A stretch of 64,000 bases of DNA from Thermococcus sp. (GCF_017656495.1 NZ_JACDNS010000002.1:1-64000), one strand, 5' to 3'. Counted from the stretch's first letter, positions 37,697-47,638 are shown. Notes: generated by a model from the sequence alone, not told the origin. A program made the numbers and translations.

Positions 37697-39028
37697 TTAA
37701 ATCTTTTCCCTTAAGCTGAGCCAATACAGTGCTTTTGCTGCTCTTTCAGGTGTTGGAAAGTTTTTAATCCCTTTCTCAGCCAGGAGCTTAACTCCTTCTC
37801 TAACAAGCTCTCCAGCCATGAAGTTCACTATTATTGGCTTATCACACTTTGCATCAATTACAGCTTTTGCCATCTCTTCACTTGGGATGAAAATTGGAGG
37901 CACACAGATTACAAGCAAGGCGTCAACGTTTTCATCTTTTCCAACGATCTCAATTGTTCTCTTGTATCTCTCATAATCGGCATCTGCAATTAGGTCTATG
38001 GGATTTTTAATAGAACACTGGGGAGGTAGAAATTTCCTGAGAGCTTTTATAGTTTCCTCACTAAGATTTGCAATCTCCAAGCCTAAGCGTTCAGCTTTGT
38101 CTGTTGCCAAAACTCCAGGTCCGCCGGAATTTGTTATAATTGCTATTCTCTTTCCAGCTTTATCGTACATCTCAAAGACCTTAGCAGCGTCAAAAAGTTC
38201 TTCCATCTCTTCAACTTCTATTGCACCAAACTGGGTAAATGCCGCTTTATAAATTTCATAGCTGCCAGCCAATGAACCAGTATGGCTCTGAGCAGCTCTT
38301 GAACCACTCTTGCTCTTCCCAGCTTTTAAAATTATCACCGGTTTCCTTGATGTGGCATATTTCAAAGCTTCAATGAACTTTCTTCCATCTTTGACTCCTT
38401 CGATATACAGAGCTATTACTTTAGTATTCCTGTCATCTGCAAAGTATCTTAGGAAATCGCTCTCTGTTAAATCTGCGGCGTTCCCATAAGATACAAAAGC
38501 AGAGAAACCTATCTTTTCATCATTTCCCATTGCTAAAGCGGCTCCACCAAAGGCCCCGCTTTGAGAAATTAAAGCTAAGCCTCCTTTTTCAACTCTAACC
38601 TCAAAGGAGCCGAAGAATTTGCCATGAACTCCAAAGATTCCAGCACAGTTGGGCCCAATAATTCTAACTCCCTTTTCTCTCGCTTTTTTAACTAATTCTC
38701 TCTCAAGTTCAACATTTCCGATCTCACTAAAACCAGCAGAAATAATAACGGCACCCTTAATTTTGTCTCCAATTTCCTCAATTAATCCAGGAACAAACTT
38801 AGCTGGAATCGCTATTATGGCAACATCTACTTCTTCGTCGAGCTTCTTCTTTATCTCGAATCTTTTTCTAGAAATTTCTACTTCTCCTCCTTTTGGATTG
38901 ATGGGAATTATCTTTCCTTCAAAACCTCCCTCAACAATGTTCTTCAGAATTTCGTATGCTATCGCTCCTTTTTTGAAAGAACCAAATATTGCAACAGAAG
39001 AAGGATAAAAGAAAAAGTCCAAATTCAT
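37697..39028 (-). CDS. ADP-forming acyl-CoA synthetase, alpha subunit
   Basis: A 443-aa alpha subunit of the archaeal NDP-forming acetyl/aryl-acetyl-CoA synthetase family, which conserves energy as ATP while releasing organic acids from CoA esters. The CoA-binding Rossmann domain (FYPSSVAIFGSF start) is followed by GPNCAGIFG and the phosphohistidine region SHTGSLAGS near residue 235. Thermococcales have several alpha paralogues with different acyl specificity; which one this is cannot be told. No beta (ATP-grasp) subunit is encoded nearby. Confidence 0.9.
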   Translation of the reverse strand: MNLDFFFYPSSVAIFGSFKKGAIAYEILKNIVEGGFEGKIIPINPKGGEVEISRKRFEIKKKLDEEVDVAIIAIPAKFVPGLIEEIGDKIKGAVIISAGFSEIGNVELERELVKKAREKGVRIIGPNCAGIFGVHGKFFGSFEVRVEKGGLALISQSGAFGGAALAMGNDEKIGFSAFVSYGNAADLTESDFLRYFADDRNTKVIALYIEGVKDGRKFIEALKYATSRKPVIILKAGKSKSGSRAAQSHTGSLAGSYEIYKAAFTQFGAIEVEEMEELFDAAKVFEMYDKAGKRIAIITNSGGPGVLATDKAERLGLEIANLSEETIKALRKFLPPQCSIKNPIDLIADADYERYKRTIEIVGKDENVDALLVICVPPIFIPSEEMAKAVIDAKCDKPIIVNFMAGELVREGVKLLAEKGIKNFPTPERAAKALYWLSLREKI

Positions 39029-39032
39029 TACT

Positions 39033-40130
39033 TCACCTCCTGCGCTTTCTCAGAAGCAGTGGAAGTAAAGCTAATCCCACAATAATTCCAGGTCCGCAGA
39101 TTTTCTTTTCCTCAAACACCATGTTTACAACGGTTCCATCGGTTTTGCTATATATCATTTCAACATTCTGATCCTTTGGCGATTCAATATTAACTTTGTC
39201 AAATCTGAATGGCAGTTTTATTGTAACGTTCCATGTCTTTTTTGTCAGTGTTTCTTTATACTGAAGCATTGGCTTTGCTTCTCCCGAGAAAGTTACGCCG
39301 TTTTCATTGCTCTTTATGTCAAATTTTATTAGATCCATAGTTCTGTTGAACTCATCAATAATTTTTGCAATGTGGTACTGCTCTGGTTTTACTCCACTAA
39401 TGCTTCCGTTAAATGTTACAGTTCCAGCAAATGGGTCATATTTTAAGTCTATGACTTTAGTGCTGTTGTTCAGGAATTCTTCGAATGGAATTATCTTAGT
39501 CCTTTTTACCCTCTCTTGCTGGAAAACTGTCTCGTTAAATGTGAGCACGATTATTGGGAGATAATCCCCATTTTCCCAAACTGCAACATTGTCAGTTAGC
39601 TCTTTTGGAGCTGGAGCTAGGTTTACAACATACATGTCCTTTGGAAATACAAGCGTTAGCTTTTTCCATGTATATGCAAAGACGTGATTTTTGAATAAGA
39701 AACGCATTGGACCATATACAGAGCTCTGTAGCGTCTGATTTTTCTCAACGAGGAAGTTATATATCTTAAAATTCACGACTGCAGTCCAGTTTTTGCCAAT
39801 CTTAATAAAACCTGTTTCTGGGATAACAATCATGGCATCTTTAGATTTTTCTTCTACTTCTCTTTTGAAGTTTCCATAAATGAGAGAGTAAACCATTTTT
39901 TGGAACCCATTGTTGGCACTTTGGGGATTTGAAATGCTCAAATTGGTGAAGTATGCAATAAATGCAGGGTCTATTAGCTTAGCGTTTATTTTAACCAGTG
40001 CAGTCCCGCTGGGATAAACTGTTATGTACATTTCTATGTCAAAAAGCTTTTGGGGTTCATAGGCAAAAGCCTGATTTGCAAAACTCAGTGCAGTGATGAA
40101 CATTAGAACAAGCACAATGCTCTTTCTCAT
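39033..40130 (-). CDS. Secreted protein with CGP-CTERM anchor
   Basis: A 365-aa exported protein with a signal peptide (about 1-24) and beta-rich body. The C terminus reads KKICGPG, a hydrophobic stretch and RKRRR: the CGP-CTERM signal peculiar to Thermococcales, in which the Cys is thought to be lipid-modified after cleavage. The body is not a family I recognise; several strand pairs with Asn-Thr sequons suggest glycosylation. The ATG at 40130 follows GGAGGTGAG; the in-frame GTG at 40139 is part of that site. Confidence 0.82.
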   Translation of the reverse strand: MRKSIVLVLMFITALSFANQAFAYEPQKLFDIEMYITVYPSGTALVKINAKLIDPAFIAYFTNLSISNPQSANNGFQKMVYSLIYGNFKREVEEKSKDAMIVIPETGFIKIGKNWTAVVNFKIYNFLVEKNQTLQSSVYGPMRFLFKNHVFAYTWKKLTLVFPKDMYVVNLAPAPKELTDNVAVWENGDYLPIIVLTFNETVFQQERVKRTKIIPFEEFLNNSTKVIDLKYDPFAGTVTFNGSISGVKPEQYHIAKIIDEFNRTMDLIKFDIKSNENGVTFSGEAKPMLQYKETLTKKTWNVTIKLPFRFDKVNIESPKDQNVEMIYSKTDGTVVNMVFEEKKICGPGIIVGLALLPLLLRKRRR

Positions 40131-40201
40131 TTTTCTCACCTCCCTAAACTTTTTGTAAGTGGATACAAAAATTTATTGGTGCAAGTGTTGAAGGGATAAC
40201 C

Positions 40202-40669
40202 ATGAAGAAATACAAAAAAGTCGTGGTTGGTGGAACTTTTGATAGACTACATTTAGGGCATAAGGCGTTATTGAGAAAAGCATTTGAAGTAGGAAAATAT
40301 GTCTACATTGGTTTAACATCTGATGAAATGATTAAAAACAAGCCTTATGCTGAAAAAATTCTCTCTTATGAAGTCCGCTTGAGGGACTTAGTAAAGTTCT
40401 TTGAAGTTAACGGATACAAAAATTACCGCATAATAAAAATTCACAATGCAATAGGCTTTGCTGACAAGTTAAAGAGTTTAGAAGCAATTGTTGTTAGTGA
40501 AGAAACATATAAGGGCGCACTGATAGTTAATAAGGCAAGAGAGGAAAGAGGATTAAAGCCCTTGGCAATCGTAAAAATAGGGATAGTTAAGAGCCGATTA
40601 GGATGCAAGATAAGCTCATCCCTCATAAGGGCCGGTCTCATTGACCCATTTGGAAATCCTAAGAGGTGA
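40202..40669 (+). CDS. coaD: Phosphopantetheine adenylyltransferase, archaeal type
   Basis: A 155-aa nucleotidyltransferase that converts 4'-phosphopantetheine to dephospho-CoA. The HxGH-type ATP site appears as GGTFDRLHLGHKALL near residues 9-23, and the second ATP motif as GCKISSSLIR, the archaeal variant of the KMSKS-like ISSTxIR. Length is normal. The FAD oxidoreductase gene begins four bases after the stop. Confidence 0.94.
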   Translation: MKKYKKVVVGGTFDRLHLGHKALLRKAFEVGKYVYIGLTSDEMIKNKPYAEKILSYEVRLRDLVKFFEVNGYKNYRIIKIHNAIGFADKLKSLEAIVVSEETYKGALIVNKAREERGLKPLAIVKIGIVKSRLGCKISSSLIRAGLIDPFGNPKR

Positions 40670-40673
40670 TAAA

Positions 40674-41933
40674 ATGAGAGTTGTAACAATTGGCGCTGGT
40701 CTTGGGGGCCTCTTAACCTCAGCATTTTTAGCAAAAGCTGGGCATGAAGTAGTTGTCCTAGAGAAATCATCTTTCATTGGGGGTAGATTCACGAACTTGC
40801 CGTACAAGGGTTTTCAGCTCTCAACTGGAGCTTTGCATATGGTTCCTCACGGTGAGGACGGACCGTTAGCTTATCTCCTCAAACTCCTCAATGCCAATGT
40901 GAAGATAGTAAACTCAAACCCGAAAGGGAAATTCTTCATTGATGGAAAGCTTTATCACTACAGGGAGGGGTGGAAGTATCTCAGCCTGAGGGAGAAAGCC
41001 AAGGCAATGAAGCTTTTGGCAGAAATAAAAGCAAACCGCTTACCAAAAGGTGAAGAAGCTCAAATGAATGCTTGGGAGTGGCTGAGCGATAAAATTGGAG
41101 AGAATGAATTTGCTTATCTCTTCATAAAAAGCTTTCTTGGCTGGGCTGTGAGCTTAACTCCTGAAGAAGTTCCAGCGATTGAATTGGCTAAAGAAATCAA
41201 AGCGACGCTCAAATGGGGAGGACCGGGGCTAATAAGAGGGGGCTGTAAAGCTGTAACAGATGAGTTAGCGAGTATTGTTAGAGAAAACGGCGGAGAAATA
41301 ATAACGAGAAAAAAGGTTGTTGAGGCTGAAGAGGGAAAAGTTGTTACAGCTGATGGCGAGGAATACTCCTATGATGTTTTGATTTCAAACATTGGAATTA
41401 AAGAGACGGTTGAACTCTTTGGAAGAGAGAACTTTGACAGGGAATACCTCAAAAAGCTCGATTCTTTAAAACCTGCTGAAGGAATCAAAATTAACGTTGC
41501 GCTGAAAGGAAAGCCAAGGATTGGAAACACTGTTGTTTTTGCTCTTGACACCAAGAGGATAAACGGCTACAACGAGCCTTCAGCTTTAAGTCCAGAATTA
41601 GGTAAGGAAGGTTATACGTTAATCATGACCCACCAAGCTCTGAAGAGCAGAAACATAAAGAAGGAGCAGAGATTGGGCGTTGAAGACTTATATTACCTTT
41701 TCCCCGAACTCGACGGAAATGGAGAGATTTTACTCATACAGACTTACCTTGATGGAAATCCTGTCAACAGAGTAGCCTCCGGTCAGCATTTGGACTTTCC
41801 AATGGAAAATGTTTACATCGTTGGAGATGCCAACAAGGGCGAAGGTGGAATAGAGGTCGAAGGAATTGCTCTTGGAGTTATGAAAGTCCTTCAAGCTCTA
41901 GGACTTGGAAGATTTGATGAGTGGTATCTATGA
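40674..41933 (+). CDS. FAD-dependent oxidoreductase, phytoene-desaturase-like
   Basis: A 419-aa flavoprotein with an N-terminal dinucleotide-binding fold (VVTIGAGLGGLLTSAFLAKAGHEVVVLEK, in the GxGxxG arrangement) and a C-terminal closing motif VYIVGDANKGEGGIEVEGIALG that binds FAD ribityl phosphate. It belongs to the COG1233/protoporphyrinogen-phytoene dehydrogenase group. In Archaea relatives reduce geranylgeranyl chains or act on unknown lipids. The start follows GAGGTGAT. It is likely co-transcribed with coaD, but no functional link is evident. Confidence 0.85.
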   Translation: MRVVTIGAGLGGLLTSAFLAKAGHEVVVLEKSSFIGGRFTNLPYKGFQLSTGALHMVPHGEDGPLAYLLKLLNANVKIVNSNPKGKFFIDGKLYHYREGWKYLSLREKAKAMKLLAEIKANRLPKGEEAQMNAWEWLSDKIGENEFAYLFIKSFLGWAVSLTPEEVPAIELAKEIKATLKWGGPGLIRGGCKAVTDELASIVRENGGEIITRKKVVEAEEGKVVTADGEEYSYDVLISNIGIKETVELFGRENFDREYLKKLDSLKPAEGIKINVALKGKPRIGNTVVFALDTKRINGYNEPSALSPELGKEGYTLIMTHQALKSRNIKKEQRLGVEDLYYLFPELDGNGEILLIQTYLDGNPVNRVASGQHLDFPMENVYIVGDANKGEGGIEVEGIALGVMKVLQALGLGRFDEWYL

Positions 41934-42053
41934 GTTTTCTTACCTTTGTAAAGCTTTCTGCAAATTTTTCGAACTTTTTTCTATATGAAACATTTTATCG
42001 CTAACAAACCCTTTTATCAAATATTTGTGTAAATCAATTCAGAGGTGAGTGTC

Positions 42054-43004
42054 ATGAGGAAGAGAGTCGTCATTGCATTGGGGGGAAACGCTATTCTTCA
42101 GAGAGGGCAAAAGGGGAGTTATGAGGAGCAGATGGAAAATGTTAGGAAAACAGCAAAGCAAATTGTTGATATAATTCTTGACAACGATTATGAGGTTATA
42201 ATCACTCATGGAAACGGTCCTCAAGTTGGAGCTTTGCTTCTCCACATGGATGCTGGGCAGCAACTCTATGGAATCCCAGCTCAGCCAATGGATGTTGCTG
42301 GAGCAATGACCCAAGGTCAGATAGGCTATATGATACAGCAGGCTATAACAAACGAGCTTAAGCGGAGAGGAATTTACAAACCTGTTGCAACAGTTGTGAC
42401 CCAAGTTCTTGTTGATAAAGATGATCCAGCTTTTCAGAATCCTTCTAAGCCGGTTGGACCATTCTATGATGAGGAAACAGCCAAAAAGCTCGCCAAAGAG
42501 AAGGGGTGGGTTGTTATAGAAGACTCTGGTAGAGGATGGCGTAGAGTTGTTCCATCCCCAGATCCCAAGGATATAATTGAGAAGGACGTAATCAGAGATT
42601 TGGTTGAGAAAGGCTTTATTGTGATTGCTTCTGGCGGTGGTGGGATTCCTGTTATAGAGGAAAATGGACAGCTCAAAGGCGTTGAAGCTGTTATTGACAA
42701 GGATCTGGCTGGAGAAAAGTTGGCTGAGGTTGTTAATGCCGATATCTTCATGATCCTCACAGATGTGAATGGAGCGGCGATAAACTATGGAAAGCCGAAT
42801 GAAAAATGGCTCCATAAAGTTACTGTTGAGGAGCTCAAGAAGTATTATGAAGAAGGACACTTCAAGAAAGGTAGCATGGGGCCTAAGGTTCTTGCAGCAA
42901 TAAGATTTGTAGAATGGGGCGGTGAAAGAGCTGTTATTGCTGCACTTGATAAAGCAGTTGAGGCATTGGAGGGCAAAACTGGAACTCAAGTTGTCAAAGA
43001 GTGA
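42054..43004 (+). CDS. cpkA: Carbamate kinase
   Basis: A 316-aa amino-acid-kinase-fold enzyme that is very close to the well-studied Pyrococcus carbamate kinase, which can make carbamoyl phosphate from carbamate and ATP in vivo. Signatures are [16 protein letters not shown] at the start, THGNGPQVG near residue 50, VVPSPDPK near 167, and ASGGGGIPV near 200. The ATG at 42054 follows GAGGTGAG. A 200-base gap with a T-rich terminator follows. Confidence 0.96.
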   Translation: MRKRVVIALGGNAILQRGQKGSYEEQMENVRKTAKQIVDIILDNDYEVIITHGNGPQVGALLLHMDAGQQLYGIPAQPMDVAGAMTQGQIGYMIQQAITNELKRRGIYKPVATVVTQVLVDKDDPAFQNPSKPVGPFYDEETAKKLAKEKGWVVIEDSGRGWRRVVPSPDPKDIIEKDVIRDLVEKGFIVIASGGGGIPVIEENGQLKGVEAVIDKDLAGEKLAEVVNADIFMILTDVNGAAINYGKPNEKWLHKVTVEELKKYYEEGHFKKGSMGPKVLAAIRFVEWGGERAVIAALDKAVEALEGKTGTQVVKE

Positions 43005-43205
43005 GCTTCTTAGCGCTTTTACTTTTTTAGAACATTACTTCTGCTTATTCTTTAACAATGGAAAGCTCAGCATAAATAACGTAAAATAAACATTACTCTG
43101 GCAGTTTTGGATTAACAAAAATTTATGGGCTCCCTATTTAGAGCCAAAAAGTTTTTATTTACTTCTTACTTTTCACATAAGCGAGGCTTAAATAAGGGTG
43201 AGAGA

Positions 43206-44147
43206 ATGGGTAACTATTCTAAAATTGAGGAAGGGGAAGATACCATGCAAGTAAAAGTAGATCCAGAAGAAATTAAGAGGATAAAAGCAGAGATTGAAGC
43301 TCTTGAAAAGGAGAAGAGAGAAATTCAAGCCAAGCTTGAGGAGCTTCAAAAGGAGTTGAATATTTGGATACAGAAAAGGGATGAGAAAAATAATGAGGTT
43401 AAACGGCTTAGACAGAAGGCTAGAGAATACAAGCAAAAGAGAGATGAAGTAAACAAGCAAATACAAGAACTCAAAAAGAATAGGGAAGAGATTAATGCAA
43501 AGCTTGACCTTCTGTATCAAGAGATTCTTGAGTATAGAACTAAGAGAGATGAATATAATCAGCTGAGAAGGCTTAGAATGCCCAAGGAGAAGATTGAAGA
43601 GAGAATTGAGAAGCTTGAATGGGAGTTACAGACCAATCCTAACATAACCCCTGAGAGAGAAAAGCAGATTGTTGATCAGATTCAGGTTCTTGCAACAGAG
43701 CTTGAGATAATTCAGCAAGCTGAAAGGTTCCACCAGAAGCTCCAAGAGACCAGAAAGAAAGTTGAGAGCTTGAAGAAAGCTAGGAGAGCTATAAGCTTGG
43801 AGATTCAAAAGCTCGCAAACCAGAGCCAACAGTTCCACGAGCAGATGATTAAAGCATACCAGCAGGCAGATGAGATAAAGAAGGAGGCAGATGAGTATCA
43901 CCAGAAGGTTGTTGAGCTTAGAGAGAAGATAAGAGAAGTCAGGAGACAGCTCCGTGAGATTGAGAGGAAGATAATGGAGTATGACGAGAAGCACAAGGAA
44001 TTAATTGCTTATAAACTCGTTGCAAGAATGAGAGCAAAGAGAGACGCAACATTTGAGAAAGCCGTTGAGGCATTGGAGAAGTTCAAGCGCGGTGAAAAGC
44101 TTACACTGGATGAAATTCTGCTGTTGCAGAGATACAACTTGGTGTGA
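43206..44147 (+). CDS. Archaeal coiled-coil protein (COG1340-like)
   Basis: A 313-aa, almost wholly helical protein, dominated by heptad-like Glu/Lys/Gln/Arg repeats from about residue 20 to 290. It lacks a nucleotide-binding site or membrane segment. Homologues in Thermococcales are often labelled phosphoserine phosphatase, which the sequence does not support. The ATG at 43206 follows GGGTGAGAG; another ATG at 43245 is possible. A small hairpin GGCTC/GAGCC (43128-43145) lies upstream. It ends 3 bases before arcS. Confidence 0.8.
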   Translation: MGNYSKIEEGEDTMQVKVDPEEIKRIKAEIEALEKEKREIQAKLEELQKELNIWIQKRDEKNNEVKRLRQKAREYKQKRDEVNKQIQELKKNREEINAKLDLLYQEILEYRTKRDEYNQLRRLRMPKEKIEERIEKLEWELQTNPNITPEREKQIVDQIQVLATELEIIQQAERFHQKLQETRKKVESLKKARRAISLEIQKLANQSQQFHEQMIKAYQQADEIKKEADEYHQKVVELREKIREVRRQLREIERKIMEYDEKHKELIAYKLVARMRAKRDATFEKAVEALEKFKRGEKLTLDEILLLQRYNLV

Positions 44148-44150
44148 TTC

Positions 44151-45860
44151 ATGGAGATACTCAAACACGAAGGCCCTGGGAGGTTAGGGTTAGTTAGGTT
44201 AAAGGATAAGTCTTTCAGAACACCTGCTTTGGTAAATGTGGACTTTACCTTATCTCCCTTTAATTCCTACTTCTATCCAAAGGACTTTTCTGAATATGAT
44301 TTTAATTTGGCACCTTCCATACCGATAAGCTTCTACACGCCGAGCGAGATTGTGGAAAAAGCGTTTTCCCGTTTAACTAATATTGATTACTCAAACTTCA
44401 ACGCTTTTTATCTCCCAGCGATTAGAGATGTTGAAAGGCTTGAGAAGTTTTTGGATGAAATTCTAGCTAACAATAGCTTTGAGGCCCTTTATTTAGGCAA
44501 TTCAAAGGTTTTGGTTAAAGACTACCGCAGATTTGTGCAGACCTTGAGAATGATTAGGGAAAAAGACCCCAATTTAATGATAATCACTGATTTGGAACCT
44601 TTCTTTTATCCTTTGGCAGTTTATCTTGGTGTTGATGCCTTTGATACCCGTTCTCTAAAGTTGTATGATTTTCACAAAAAAGCTTTCACTATGTATTCAC
44701 CTCTGCTCTGGGAGGAGGGAGAGAATTCTTTGGAGTTTGCTGAGAAAGTTATCTTCCTCGTGAGGAAAGCCCTTGAAGAGGGCAAGCTGAGGTATTTAGT
44801 TGAGAACTTCTTCTACACCCAGAGCCATGCGGGAATTTTAAGGATAGCCGATAAAGAGCATGGCGACTATCTTGAAAAGTACACGCCAATTCAGAAAGAT
44901 ACTATCTATTTCATCAGTGATGTTTCTCAAAACAGACCCGAAGTTAAAAGGTGGCACCAGAGAGTAATAGAAAGGTTTGTTCCCCCAAAAGCTGAGCTTT
45001 TGCTTTTGTTCCCATGCTCGGCTAAAAAGCCTTATTCAAGATCAAGGAGCCACACTCTCTATAGAAAAGCTCTGCAAGAAGCTTTAGGCTCTGGGATTTA
45101 TAAGATTCACGAACTTATTCTAACCTCTCCTTTCGGCGTTGTTCCAAGGGAGTGGGAGTGGCTGGCTAAGTATGATATCGTAGTCACTGGGCATTGGAGT
45201 GAGGAAGAGATAAGCTCAGCAGCAGAGCTTTTGGCGAAAACCCTTGAAAAGTATCCAGATATCCCAATAGTTGCTCACCTCGATGAGGCTTACGTTGAGA
45301 TTGCAAAAAGAGCAAGCGAAATGAGCGGAAAGGAAATAATTTTTGTCCCCGTTAAAAATGGCACAACGTCAAGAGAAAGTCTAAATGCTTTGAAGAAAAC
45401 CCTTGAAGAACTCGGCTTAGATTTAAAGGCTGGAAAAGAGGATAGAACTTATTGCTTCTATGAGAACATTAGGAAAATCTTTGACTTCTACTTCGGTATT
45501 GGAGCCGGAGATGCTGTTCTTCCAAATGATGCTCAAATTAAAGGCTCAAGGATGCTGAGGATTTTCGTCGAAGGAAAGCAAACCGGAACTTTCCAAGATG
45601 GCGTGATAAGCGTAACTCCTTATGGAATGCAGCGCATTTACGAGGCGACAAAGAGCTATTACGTTAGGATTGACTTCGATTTAAGGGGAGATGTGTTTGC
45701 TGTTGGTGTGAATGATGCCGATAGTAAAATAAGGCCGGATGATCTGGTTGCTGTCGTGAGAGATGAGCAGGTTGTTGCCGTTGGAAAAGCTGTTCTAAGC
45801 GGGGAAGAGATGATTAAAGCTAAGCGTGGAGTTGCCGTTAAAGTTAAGAAGAGGGCTTAG
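44151..45860 (+). CDS. arcS: Archaeosine synthase ArcS (TgtA2)
   Basis: A 569-aa TGT-related protein that acts after tRNA-guanine transglycosylase in making archaeosine at position 15 of tRNA. The N-terminal half is a degenerate TGT barrel. The central motif PCSAKKPYSRSRSH, near residues 287-300, is the ArcS hallmark. The C-terminal 80 residues form a PUA domain (RPDDLVAVVRDEQVVAVGKAVLSGEEM region). In Thermococcales it works with the radical-SAM partner RaSEA, which is not in this window. Confidence 0.92.
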   Translation: MEILKHEGPGRLGLVRLKDKSFRTPALVNVDFTLSPFNSYFYPKDFSEYDFNLAPSIPISFYTPSEIVEKAFSRLTNIDYSNFNAFYLPAIRDVERLEKFLDEILANNSFEALYLGNSKVLVKDYRRFVQTLRMIREKDPNLMIITDLEPFFYPLAVYLGVDAFDTRSLKLYDFHKKAFTMYSPLLWEEGENSLEFAEKVIFLVRKALEEGKLRYLVENFFYTQSHAGILRIADKEHGDYLEKYTPIQKDTIYFISDVSQNRPEVKRWHQRVIERFVPPKAELLLLFPCSAKKPYSRSRSHTLYRKALQEALGSGIYKIHELILTSPFGVVPREWEWLAKYDIVVTGHWSEEEISSAAELLAKTLEKYPDIPIVAHLDEAYVEIAKRASEMSGKEIIFVPVKNGTTSRESLNALKKTLEELGLDLKAGKEDRTYCFYENIRKIFDFYFGIGAGDAVLPNDAQIKGSRMLRIFVEGKQTGTFQDGVISVTPYGMQRIYEATKSYYVRIDFDLRGDVFAVGVNDADSKIRPDDLVAVVRDEQVVAVGKAVLSGEEMIKAKRGVAVKVKKRA

Positions 45861-45862
45861 AG

Positions 45863-46162
45863 ATGCCTAAACACATCAAAAAAGGCGTCAAGCTTGAACA
45901 TCATCTCCTAAAAGGCATTCTGGCGGCTCTTGAAGAGATTGCGGAGATAAAGAGGGTTAAGAAAGTAATTCCGGGGAGGATTTATGCCAGCGATTCTCGA
46001 GGCTTTGAGATTAAGGTTGTCAGAGAAACGCTGACGGGATTAAAGCTTTTAGCGAAGAGCAACGGCAGTGTTCAGGAAATCTTCTTGGTTGTTGATAAAG
46101 CTGATAGGGAGCGGGTTAGGAGAGAGATAGAGAGGATTAGTGAGAAGTGGAAGAAATCTTAA
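45863..46162 (+). CDS. DUF2103-like small protein
   Basis: A 99-aa basic protein with an N-terminal His-containing helix (KLEHHLLKGILAALEEI), a beta strand VIPGRIYAS, and a C-terminal alpha-beta unit. It fits the archaeal DUF2103 family, sometimes described as metal-binding. It begins three bases after arcS, so it is co-transcribed; a role in tRNA modification is only a guess from position. It overlaps the convergent methyltransferase by four bases. Confidence 0.7.
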   Translation: MPKHIKKGVKLEHHLLKGILAALEEIAEIKRVKKVIPGRIYASDSRGFEIKVVRETLTGLKLLAKSNGSVQEIFLVVDKADRERVRREIERISEKWKKS

Positions 46163-46785
46163 AGTTCTCTCTTTCCTTCAAAGAACTTAATTAGCTCTTC
46201 ATCTTCATTAGAATCAAAATATCCAAGCTCCTTCTTCTGCAGCTCTATCAACCCCGGCGTAAGCAAAAGCTTTCCATTCAGCTTTGGGACGGCATAATGC
46301 AGAGTGATTTCACTGAAATCATCGAGCTTTATCGTTGGATTTTCTTCATACTCTATTTCTTCCAAGTGTTTGCCGTCAGCAATTAGCTTTGCAACTATCG
46401 CTGCACCGTCTATAGAGTACTGCGGCTTTCCAATGTGCCTAACTTTTACACCTTCCATCTTCGAAGTTATGAACTCTTTTGTCCTTCCTCTCGGCACTGC
46501 ATCTCCTAGAATTCCTCCGACAACAATTATTGTATCCTCTTCTATATCTTCGGGCTTAAGCTCTTCCTCAGCTTGCAGGTCAAGGACTATTATCTTTGAC
46601 CTATCAAAAGGGAACTTTGTGACGCTCTCCGTTAGGACGCTTCCCAATTTTGCGAGCTTTTCTCTTTCATCTTCTCTAACATTGGTGAAAATCAGCCTAT
46701 CTTTCCACCACTCGCTTACGTGTTTATATTCAAGCCAGAGCCACTCGCTTATCTCCTCAAGGTGTTCAATGACTAGGTAAGGCAT
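46159..46785 (-). CDS. SPOUT methyltransferase, Sfm1/DUF431 family
   Basis: A 208-aa SPOUT-fold protein. The opening YLVIEHLEEISEWLWLEYKHVS matches the Sfm1 signature, and IIVVGGILGDAVPRGRTKEF followed by a conserved GLIELQKKELGYF region forms the knotted SAM site. Yeast Sfm1 methylates an arginine of ribosomal protein S3; archaeal homologues are uncharacterised and were once listed as RNA methyltransferases. The ATG at 46785 follows GGAGGTG, six bases away. It starts 12 bases after the radical-SAM gene. Confidence 0.82.
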   Translation of the reverse strand: MPYLVIEHLEEISEWLWLEYKHVSEWWKDRLIFTNVREDEREKLAKLGSVLTESVTKFPFDRSKIIVLDLQAEEELKPEDIEEDTIIVVGGILGDAVPRGRTKEFITSKMEGVKVRHIGKPQYSIDGAAIVAKLIADGKHLEEIEYEENPTIKLDDFSEITLHYAVPKLNGKLLLTPGLIELQKKELGYFDSNEDEELIKFFEGKREL

Positions 46786-46797
46786 GTTTTCCACCTC

Positions 46798-47625
46798 CTA
46801 CATCACACAGCATTCGTAGATTATTTCAACATCTCTTATGGTTTTGGCCCATTCAATGACTTTTCTCGGCGGATTTGTTATTCTATCTACTCCAGCTAAA
46901 ATTGCACCTTTGTCGAACTCTAAACGCCATTTTCCAAGGGGGCGCATACACCCAATGCTCAGCTCTCCGTCAAACCTTTCTCTTGCGTATCTGACAACTT
47001 CCAAGCTCTCTTCAACGCTTGGCTTTTCAACATTTTCCATCTCAGTTCCCTTTGTTGGAATCAGCACGTCCAAAACGAGGACATCTATTGGATACTCAAC
47101 GAGCATGTCTATTGCTTTATACTCCCACCAAATTTTTCCAAAGTCGAGTCCGATGGTTATATGCGGTGCAACTCTAACGCCGTTTTCTGTTAAAATATCC
47201 AAAATTTTAAGATAATCTTTGACAGTCTTGTCAATTTTGTATACCCTTTTTATTACTTCATCAGCCCCGACGAAATCAAGGGAGACTGCATCAACGTATT
47301 TAAGCCACTCCAAGTCTTTCTCATCAATAAAACCAACGTGAGCATTAATCTTCAGCTTGGTTTCTCTCTTAATAGCTTTTATTTCTTCAACAAACTTGTC
47401 AAGTGGAACTTTTAATCTGCTGTCAAGTCCTCCGCTGAGAAGACAACCTACATAGCCTTCTCTTTCAAGGCTTTTGCAGTATTCAACTAAAGATGAGCGG
47501 GTAACCTTCAGCATTCCCTCTAAGTAATGTCTCCCGCAGTGAGCACAGTTCAATGAGCAATAGTTTCCGGTGAGTGAAATTGAAGGAAATTTAATGCCCG
47601 GAATGTAAATTTTGAGCTTTTTCAT
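46798..47625 (-). CDS. Radical SAM protein, candidate lipoyl synthase subunit (LipS type)
   Basis: A 275-aa radical-SAM enzyme with the cluster motif CSLNCAHC (Cys23, Cys27, Cys30). The SAM-contact GG appears in LLSGGLDSR. Two Cys in the C-terminal YECCVM and one in GCMRP could hold an auxiliary cluster. It lies 13 bases after the lipoate-ligase-like gene on the same strand. Archaeal lipoyl synthesis in Thermococcus uses two small radical-SAM proteins (LipS1 and LipS2); size, family and partner gene fit one of these, though the assignment is inference. Confidence 0.72.
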   Translation of the reverse strand: MKKLKIYIPGIKFPSISLTGNYCSLNCAHCGRHYLEGMLKVTRSSLVEYCKSLEREGYVGCLLSGGLDSRLKVPLDKFVEEIKAIKRETKLKINAHVGFIDEKDLEWLKYVDAVSLDFVGADEVIKRVYKIDKTVKDYLKILDILTENGVRVAPHITIGLDFGKIWWEYKAIDMLVEYPIDVLVLDVLIPTKGTEMENVEKPSVEESLEVVRYARERFDGELSIGCMRPLGKWRLEFDKGAILAGVDRITNPPRKVIEWAKTIRDVEIIYECCVM

Positions 47626-47638
47626 GCAGCATACCTCT

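Noticed and set aside
43128-43145. Hairpin GGCTC/GAGCC upstream of the coiled-coil gene as a riboswitch
   Set aside because: It is a single five-pair stem with an AT-rich loop, too simple to support a ligand-binding RNA.
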